NCBI GenBank assembly: GCA_900489925.1
Contig: UEHQ01000025.1
Coordinates: 1-39,754, forward strand
DNA: 39,754 nucleotides
From: Hyphomicrobiales bacterium
GTDB lineage: Bacteria > Pseudomonadota > Alphaproteobacteria > Rhizobiales > Rhizobiaceae
Reading direction: 5' to 3'
Positions 34,689 to 39,754 of the stretch are shown here, piece by piece; positions within the stretch are counted from its first letter, which is position 1, and each line of letters begins with the position of its first letter. A model generated the notes under the pieces. The model worked only from the letters and a program-made list of their open reading frames with translations. It ran no database searches and was not told where the DNA came from. The position numbers were made by a program, and so were the translations under genes.

Positions 34689-35642
34689 CTACAGCTCGAT
34701 CAACCGCGCCGCGGTGAACTTGTCGGTGACCAGCGTATCGATCACCCGCGCCCGCAAGGCGCCCGCGATCGCGACCGTCTTCTTCTGCCCACCGGCAAGT
34801 GCGATGACCCGGTCGATGTGCGACAGCTCATCGAGCGAAAGACCGATGACGCGCTCGTCGAGAGGGGTCTTTACAGCCTTACCCTGTTTGTCGAAGAAGC
34901 GCAGCGAGATGTCGCCGACCGCACCAGCCTCCGCGAGATCGGCGAGTTCTCGAGACGAAAAGATGTTGCCGGACCTTGCGAGCAATTCGGATGGCTCTAC
35001 AGCGCCGACGCCGACGATGGCAAGCGTTATGCTGGCAAAGAGGTCAAAGGTCTCCCGTACGAACGGGTCAGCCATCATCAAGAGTTTCGCTTCGCGAGAC
35101 GACGCCAAACCCTGGACGGGAAGGAGCTTGGGTTCCGCCCCGGTTATCCTCGCCAGCCGTGTCGTCAGCTGCGTTGCATGCGTCTGCACGGATGGATCGC
35201 CCATGCCCCCCAGCGTCTGGACGATGAACTTCGCCTGGGCGCTCCTCTGCGGATGAATGGCCTCGACCATCTTGAAGATCGTCTGGCTCCAACTCGATAC
35301 GCCGATGATTTCGCCAGGCGAAAGCGTCACCTCCAGCAGGTGGGCTGCCGCTTCGCCGATGCGCGCCATAATTGCGCCGTCGCGATCTTCAGAACATTCG
35401 ACAACGATTGCCTCCGGCAGGTCGAACTTGTCCCGCAACTCCTTCTCGAGATCGGAATAGGTACCGACAGGCGGGATCACGCTTGTCCGCACGATGTCCT
35501 CGGCCTCGGCACGCTTCAGCATGCGCGACACGGTCGCTTGGGAGAGCCTAAGATGCTGAGCGATCTCCGCCTGCCGCCGTCCCTCGATGTGATACATCTG
35601 GGCCACTCTGGAAATGAGACGGAGTTCGTTCAGTCGAGTCAT
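34689..35642 (-). CDS. SorC-family sugar-responsive transcriptional regulator
   Basis: 317 residues. An N-terminal helix-turn-helix (about 20-45, RQAEIAQHLRLSQATVSRMLKRAE) is followed by the SorC sugar-phosphate-binding domain (LPEAIVVECSED, GEIIGVSSWSQTIFKMVEAI, LGGMGD, SHIDRVIALAGGQKKTVAIAGALR). These regulators bind sugar phosphates made by the pathway they control. It is the last gene of the kinase-transketolase operon on the same strand, 21 bp after the kinase gene, and a palindrome matching two others near the divergent promoters stands 14 bp before its ATG, indicating autoregulation and control of the whole locus. Confidence 0.93.
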   Translation of the reverse strand: MTRLNELRLISRVAQMYHIEGRRQAEIAQHLRLSQATVSRMLKRAEAEDIVRTSVIPPVGTYSDLEKELRDKFDLPEAIVVECSEDRDGAIMARIGEAAAHLLEVTLSPGEIIGVSSWSQTIFKMVEAIHPQRSAQAKFIVQTLGGMGDPSVQTHATQLTTRLARITGAEPKLLPVQGLASSREAKLLMMADPFVRETFDLFASITLAIVGVGAVEPSELLARSGNIFSSRELADLAEAGAVGDISLRFFDKQGKAVKTPLDERVIGLSLDELSHIDRVIALAGGQKKTVAIAGALRARVIDTLVTDKFTAARLIEL

Positions 35643-35655
35643 CGTTGATCCCGGT

Positions 35656-35671
35656 GTGAATTTTTATTCAC
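35656..35671. promoter_or_regulatory. Palindrome GTGAAT-TTTT-ATTCAC, likely SorC operator O1
   Basis: Perfect 6-bp arms with a 4-nt centre, 14 bp upstream of the sorC ATG and overlapping the stop codon of the kinase gene. It matches the sites at 38979 (13 of 16 positions) and 39121 (12 of 16). Confidence 0.7.
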
Positions 35672-37130
35672 CTTTAGCGGGTGTCAGAGCTAACGTCGAG
35701 CGGGTCAATGCATCATTCCAGGTATTCAGGAGCGTGGCGCGATCGGCGGCTCCGGGCACGATGGTCTGCGTGCTGCGCGGCAGTGCAGCGATGACCTCAA
35801 GATCACGCCACAGACCGAGTGATAGCCCTGCCAGATAGGCGGCCCCTAGGGCCGACGCCTCAGGTGCTTCGCACTGGATGACGGCGTGCTCGATGAGATT
35901 GGACACGCATTGCATCAGGAACCGGTTTTGGCTGGGGCCACCATCGACATAGAGGGCACCGAGCTCGCCACCGCTCTGCGCGCGCATCGCCCGGATCACG
36001 TCATGGACCTGAAATGCAATCGAGTCCGTGACGGAACGCGCCATCTGGGCACGGGTCGTGCTAAAGTTGATCTGCGAGAAGAGGGCGCGCGCGTCAGAGT
36101 TCCAGTAGGGCGCCCCAAGTCCGACAAACGCCGGCACGAAGCCCGGGCCGTTTGCTTCGGCGGTGGCTGCGAGGTCTACAAGCGAGGCGACGTCGGGCAG
36201 GCCGAGAATACCTGCCATCCACGGCAGGCTTGCCGCGGAAACGAGAATGTTGCCCTCGAAAGCGAACGTCGGCTTGCCGCCGATCCGCCACGCGACCGTT
36301 GTGGTGATACCGTTCCTGGGAGCGATGAACGAGGGGAGGGTGGTCATGACGGACGATCCCGTCCCGAACGTCACCTTGCCATCGCCCGGCTTGAACGCCC
36401 CGTGGCCGAAGAGAGCCGCATGGCTGTCCCCGATGGCGGCGCGGATCGGAGTGCCGTCCGGGATACCCGGGAGGCCCAGCATGGTGCCGAAGTCGGCAGA
36501 GCTATCCATCACCTTGGGAAGCAACGAAATGTCGACCCCGAAAATCTCCCCGAGCTCGGCACTCCAGCTCTGCGCCTGAAGGTCGAACAACTGGCTTCGT
36601 GCTGCATTCGATGCGTCGCATGCGTGCAAGCGGCCGCCTGTAAGGCAGTGGATCAGCCAGCTGTCGATCGTTCCCAACCGGATCGGACGCCCCTTCGGCG
36701 CACGGTCGAGGAGCCAGCGGAATTTCGAACCCGGAAACATCGGATCCAGGGGCAGGCCCGTCAGCGCCTGCACGCGCTCGAGGCGACCCTCGGCGATGAG
36801 CCGCTCGCAATCAGGCGCCGTGCGCCTGCACTGCCAGCTCAGGACAGGTCCGAGGGACTCGCCCGTTTCCGCGTCCCAGGCCGTGACGGACTCGCGCTGG
36901 TTGGAGATCGCGATCGCCTCGACAGTCACATCGGCCGCCGAATTCAAGCAGGCTTCGATTGCCTCGCAAACGGATGCGTAGAGGCGACGCGGATCCTGCT
37001 CGACCCAGCCGGGCTTTGGATAGGATATGCCAACGGGCGCAGACCCCCTTGCTAGAACCTCACCCTTTTCGGAAACAAGAACTGCCTTCGAATTGGTCGT
37101 GCCCTGGTCGATGGCCAGAATAGCCCGCAT
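35664..37130 (-). CDS. FGGY-family carbohydrate kinase, glycerol kinase-like
   Basis: 488 residues from ATG 37130, preceded by an excellent ribosome site (GGAGG); the frame continues upstream but without such a site. Signature parts are the phosphate loop AIDQGTTNSKAV (6-17), NQRES at 78-81 and WQCRRT, the catalytic Asp D235 in GDSHAALFGHG, FGTGSSVMTT, and GGPSQNRFLMQ. The sequence is closest in pattern to glycerol kinase, but the setting with split transketolase and a sugar ABC permease, and no glycerol-3-phosphate dehydrogenase or glp regulator, favours a keto-sugar or polyol substrate, for example apulose. The enzyme transfers ATP gamma-phosphate to the sugar in the cytosol. Confidence 0.92.
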   Translation of the reverse strand: MRAILAIDQGTTNSKAVLVSEKGEVLARGSAPVGISYPKPGWVEQDPRRLYASVCEAIEACLNSAADVTVEAIAISNQRESVTAWDAETGESLGPVLSWQCRRTAPDCERLIAEGRLERVQALTGLPLDPMFPGSKFRWLLDRAPKGRPIRLGTIDSWLIHCLTGGRLHACDASNAARSQLFDLQAQSWSAELGEIFGVDISLLPKVMDSSADFGTMLGLPGIPDGTPIRAAIGDSHAALFGHGAFKPGDGKVTFGTGSSVMTTLPSFIAPRNGITTTVAWRIGGKPTFAFEGNILVSAASLPWMAGILGLPDVASLVDLAATAEANGPGFVPAFVGLGAPYWNSDARALFSQINFSTTRAQMARSVTDSIAFQVHDVIRAMRAQSGGELGALYVDGGPSQNRFLMQCVSNLIEHAVIQCEAPEASALGAAYLAGLSLGLWRDLEVIAALPRSTQTIVPGAADRATLLNTWNDALTRSTLALTPAKGE

Positions 37131-37194
37131 CGTATCCTCCAGAAAATTACGAGCCGGGGCGCCTATGCGTCCCGGCATGATGTCGTGCTATCGC

Positions 37195-38151
37195 TTACTT
37201 GCGCTTGATCAGCGCCTGCGCGGCATCCGCGATCGCCGACGGAGCCATGCCGAATTCGTCGAGCAGGAACTCGGCCGAACCGGTCGGAGCATAAATGCCC
37301 GGAACACCAAGACGCTTCATCGGCACGGGCGCGTTGTCAACGACAACCTCGGCAACGGCCGAACCAAGGCCACCAAAGATCGAATGTTCTTCGGCTGTCA
37401 GGATCGCTCCCGTTTCCTTCGCGGCGGCAATGATTGCCTCTTCGTCGATCGGACGAACGGTTGCCAGGTTGAGGACGCGAGCCTTGATGCCACGTTCCGC
37501 GAGGATCTCGGCAGCCGTCACGATACGGTGCGTAAGCGTGCCGTTGGCAATCAGAGTGACGTCGGAACCTTCGCGCAGCAGGTTGGCCTTGCCGAGTTCG
37601 AACTTGTGACCTTCGGGAAGAAGGTCGGGAACGCCGACACGCGACAGACGCAGGAAGCAGGGGCCATTGTAGCTCGCCGCCCACTCGACCGCCGCCGCCG
37701 TTTCGATGCGATCGCATGGCGCGATAACAGGCAGGTTCGGAAGCACGCGCGTCCACGCGAAGTCTTCGATGGAATGGTGGGTTGGCCCGAGTTCGCCGTA
37801 GGCCATACCGGAGGAGATACCGACAAGCTTTACGTTCGCGTTCGAGTAGGAAATGTCGGCCTTGATCTGTTCAAGCGAGCGACCGGTCAGAAACGGGGAG
37901 GCGCCGCAAACATAGGGCAGGCGACCACCGTTGGCGAGGCCGGCGCCAACGCCGACCATATTCTGCTCGGCGATGCCGACGTTGACCAGGCGATCAGGAA
38001 ACTTCGACTTGAAGCCCCCGAGCTTCGACGATCCGACTGAATCGTTGCAAACCGCGACGATCGTTTCGTTCTCGGCTGCCAGACGCTCGAGCGTTGCGGC
38101 AAACGCATCGCGGCAGTCATACAGCTTGGGTGCATTTACTGGCGCGTTCAT
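37195..38151 (-). CDS. Transketolase, C-terminal (pyrimidine-binding plus C) subunit
   Basis: 318 residues. It is the second half of a split transketolase: the pyrimidine-binding domain with the catalytic Glu in VGIAEQNMVGVGAG, GELGPTHHSIEDFAW, and the C-terminal domain (ARVLNLATVRPIDEEAI, TAEEHSIFGGLGSAVAEV). It overlaps its partner by one base (TAATG), so the two halves are translated together and should form a heterotetramer. Split transketolases of this size serve special sugar routes, such as apulose-4-phosphate cleavage, besides pentose metabolism. The start at 38151 was chosen for this overlap. Confidence 0.94.
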   Translation of the reverse strand: MNAPVNAPKLYDCRDAFAATLERLAAENETIVAVCNDSVGSSKLGGFKSKFPDRLVNVGIAEQNMVGVGAGLANGGRLPYVCGASPFLTGRSLEQIKADISYSNANVKLVGISSGMAYGELGPTHHSIEDFAWTRVLPNLPVIAPCDRIETAAAVEWAASYNGPCFLRLSRVGVPDLLPEGHKFELGKANLLREGSDVTLIANGTLTHRIVTAAEILAERGIKARVLNLATVRPIDEEAIIAAAKETGAILTAEEHSIFGGLGSAVAEVVVDNAPVPMKRLGVPGIYAPTGSAEFLLDEFGMAPSAIADAAQALIKRK

Positions 38152-38963
38152 TAGAGTGCCTCCGACAGTTCTGCCAATGCGATTTCGTACTGTTCCTTGC
38201 TCGGAACCTTGTGGTGCCAATCGACACGGTCCTGCATGAAGGAGATCCCGTGTCCCTTGTTGGTGTGCGCGACGATGCAGTGCGGGCGGTCGTTGCTCCG
38301 ATGCTCAAGAGCCGGAACCACTTCACGCATGTTGTTGCCGTCGATTTCAGTGACTTCCCAACCGAAAGCTTCGAGCTTGGGACGCAGCGGCGCGATATCG
38401 TTCGTATCGGAGAGCGACGCTCCCTGCTGGAAGCGGTTGTGGTCGATGACCAGGGTCAGATTGTCCAGACGGAACTGGGCTGCAGCCATGATGGCCTCCC
38501 AGTTCGAGCCTTCCTGCATCTCGCCGTCGCCGGTGATCACATAGGTGTGGTAGTCGGCGCCTGAGAGCTTGGCGGCCTTCGCCATGCCCACGGCCACGGG
38601 AAGGCCGTGTCCGAGCGGTCCGGTGTTGGTTTCAACGCCGGGAACCTTGTTGCAGTTCGGATGCCCGTTCAGCCGCGAGTGCGGCTTCAGGAAGGTGGAG
38701 ATTTCCTCTTCCGGGATGAAGCCGCGCTTGGCCAGCGTGACGTAAAGCGCACAGGCCGTATGCCCCTTGGAAAGCACGAAGCGATCGCGGTTGGGGTTCT
38801 TGGGTTCGGCCGGCCAGAGGCGCAGCACGCGGAAATAAAGCGCGGTCAACAGGTCGATAACGGACATCTCGCCGCCAATGTGGCCAGCTCCCGCCTCGTA
38901 AACGGCCTGGAGGTCGCGCAGACGTATCTGGCGAGCGATACGTTCAAGTTCCGGTAGCTCCAT
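38151..38963 (-). CDS. Transketolase, N-terminal (thiamine diphosphate-binding) subunit
   Basis: 270 residues, the first half of a split transketolase. It shows AGAGHIGGEMSVIDLL, the active-site His in LSKGHTACALY, NTGPLGHGLPVAVGMA, and the thiamine-diphosphate motif GDGEMQEGSNWEA followed by LVIDHNRFQQ. AGAGGAAA precedes the ATG. It is the first gene of the leftward operon transketolase-N, transketolase-C, kinase, sorC, and is divergent from the ABC permease gene. It moves two-carbon units between sugar phosphates in the cytosol. Confidence 0.94.
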   Translation of the reverse strand: MELPELERIARQIRLRDLQAVYEAGAGHIGGEMSVIDLLTALYFRVLRLWPAEPKNPNRDRFVLSKGHTACALYVTLAKRGFIPEEEISTFLKPHSRLNGHPNCNKVPGVETNTGPLGHGLPVAVGMAKAAKLSGADYHTYVITGDGEMQEGSNWEAIMAAAQFRLDNLTLVIDHNRFQQGASLSDTNDIAPLRPKLEAFGWEVTEIDGNNMREVVPALEHRSNDRPHCIVAHTNKGHGISFMQDRVDWHHKVPSKEQYEIALAELSEAL

Positions 38964-38978
38964 GGGTTATTTCCTCTC

Positions 38979-38994
38979 GTGCATATTTATTCAT
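38979..38994. promoter_or_regulatory. Operator-like site GTGCATATTTATTCAT, likely SorC operator O2
   Basis: Matches O1 at 13 of 16 positions and lies 16 bp upstream of the transketolase-N start, where a repressor would block the leftward operon. An 8-bp inverted repeat, TTCATGTG (38990-38997) and CACATGAA (39010-39017), extends from it and may be part of the same binding region. Confidence 0.6.
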
Positions 38995-39118
38995 GTGGTT
39001 ATATTTTTGCACATGAAGAGGCTTAGTCAAGCCCCCCTGAGCGATTTCTATTCGCCAGGAAGGCCCAGAAACGCAGTTGACACCGAGTAGACAAGTTTGT
39101 TAATGAATTTTCCAGCAG

Positions 39119-39138
39119 GCATGAATATTTATTCGTGC
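39119..39138. promoter_or_regulatory. Operator-like palindrome GCATGAATATTTATTCGTGC, likely SorC operator O3
   Basis: Near-perfect dyad (one mismatch in each 9-base arm) related to O1 and O2, about 44 bp upstream of the permease start, where it could control the rightward transport operon. Confidence 0.6.
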
Positions 39139-39181
39139 TTGAAGATTTATAGGCCGCGGCCTTAGTCTCCAGGGAGGAATG

Positions 39182-39754
39182 ATGGTGGCGATCGACGTAA
39201 ATGAGCAGAGCCGTCCGTCTGGCGCATGGGTCAGAAAGCTCACGGGAGCCACGGGCCCCCTGATCGGACTCCTCGCTCTGTGCATATTCCTGACCTTCAG
39301 CACCGATGCGTTTCTCTCGCTTCGGAACGGTCTCAACATCCTCGACCAGATCACGGTGCTCGGCATCATGGCCGTCGGCATGACCTTCGTCATCCTGATC
39401 GGTGGCATTGATCTGTCGGTCGGATCGGTTCTCGCGCTCTCGATGATGGTGATGGGCTGGACAGCCAACGTCGCCGGCATGCCGCTTGCCGTCGGGATCG
39501 TCTTTGCCCTCCTGGCGTCCGCGATGAGCGGACTGATCGTCGGTATTCTTGTGACTTGGTTCAGGGTCCCCGCCTTTATCGCGACGCTTGCGATGATGTC
39601 TGCGGCACGTGGCGTGGCGAACATGATCACCGATGGCCAGCAAATCGTCGGATTTCCCGATTGGTTCATGATGCTTGCCATCGACCGGCACTTCGGAATC
39701 CTGACAGCAACCGTTTTCCTGATGCTTGCGGTCGTTCTAGAGCAGATCCTGCGA
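39182..39754 (+). CDS. Sugar ABC transporter permease, RbsC family (partial)
   Basis: The first 191 residues of a membrane permease; the window ends inside the gene. Several membrane helices and the typical RbsC run FLTFSTDAFLSLRNGLNILDQ, VGMTFVILIGGIDLSVGSVL and FRVPAFIATLAMMSAARGVA are present. These permeases carry ribose-type sugars with a periplasmic binding protein and an ATPase, presumably encoded further right. The strong GGAGG allows ATG 39179, ATG 39182 or GTG 39185 as start; the middle one has acceptable spacing. Divergence from the transketolase operon and the shared operators make it the uptake part of the same pathway. Confidence 0.93.
   Translation, partial: MVAIDVNEQSRPSGAWVRKLTGATGPLIGLLALCIFLTFSTDAFLSLRNGLNILDQITVLGIMAVGMTFVILIGGIDLSVGSVLALSMMVMGWTANVAGMPLAVGIVFALLASAMSGLIVGILVTWFRVPAFIATLAMMSAARGVANMITDGQQIVGFPDWFMMLAIDRHFGILTATVFLMLAVVLEQILR

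Noticed and set aside
34677..38040. Long plus-strand frames (34677-35648, 35886-37055, 37027-38040)
   Set aside because: All are antisense to sorC, the kinase and the transketolase subunit, whose motifs and ribosome sites are clear.
1..39754. CRISPR array, tRNA, rRNA or intact insertion sequence
   Set aside because: No regularly spaced repeats, cloverleaf with conserved T-loop, rRNA stretch or transposase motif was found on reading both strands.

Overview
The window looks like chromosome or chromid DNA from a member of the Rhizobiaceae (Rhizobium/Agrobacterium/Neorhizobium/Ensifer type). The grounds are a GC-rich genome with dense divergently arranged operons, a GGAAC-N16-CGTT promoter typical of the alphaproteobacterial EcfG general stress sigma factor, a rhizobial RHE_PE00001/DUF1612-type gene, and the assortment of metal, envelope-stress and sugar genes. 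The species call is inference; no rRNA or other marker gene is present.

Region 1 (1-12.6 kb) is the edge of a nonribosomal peptide/polyketide cluster. A leftward NRPS gene, cut by the window edge, encodes a formyltransferase, half a condensation domain and an adenylation domain that is interrupted by a luciferase-like monooxygenase (the MupA/Atu3671 type of insert). Divergent from it, across an AT-rich 287-bp gap, is a one-module PKS with the unusual order KS-AT-KR-DH-ACP-TE, which should be the release module. A Wzx/MurJ-like flippase follows the PKS and is a candidate exporter. The metabolite is unknown; a siderophore like that of Agrobacterium is one possibility.

Region 2 (12.6-16.4 kb) holds periplasmic copper genes: a small Cys/His DUF2946-like protein, PCu(A)C chaperone, CopC, CopD, and a HupE/UreJ-type metal permease, followed by a leftward single-domain response regulator behind an EcfG-type promoter. 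Region 3 (16.5-24.1 kb) is the pair alpha-2-macroglobulin (thioester type, with PAN and TPR-like N-terminal parts) and penicillin-binding protein 1C, joined by an ATGA overlap. Region 4 (24.1-27.1 kb) is copper export: a CopA P1B-ATPase with two YHS domains and a CueR/HmrR regulator, behind a textbook MerR-type 19-bp-spacer promoter. Region 5 (27.1-29.9 kb) has a GNAT acetyltransferase and an operon of ECF sigma factor, anti-sigma factor and BAX-inhibitor-1 family membrane protein.

Region 6 (30-34.7 kb) looks like an accessory or decaying segment: a RHE_PE00001/DUF1612 gene, about 2.7 kb almost without genes (with a diverged direct repeat, a 10-nt C run and one plausible 31-residue membrane protein) and a ProQ/FinO-type RNA chaperone gene. 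Region 7 (34.7 kb to the end) is a sugar-catabolic locus: a leftward operon of split transketolase, FGGY kinase and SorC regulator, divergent from an RbsC-like ABC permease that runs off the window. Three related TGAAT-type palindromes lie in its control regions and probably are the SorC operators. The gene set fits a ketose kinase plus transketolase route such as that for apiose/apulose, but the substrate is not proven by the sequence.
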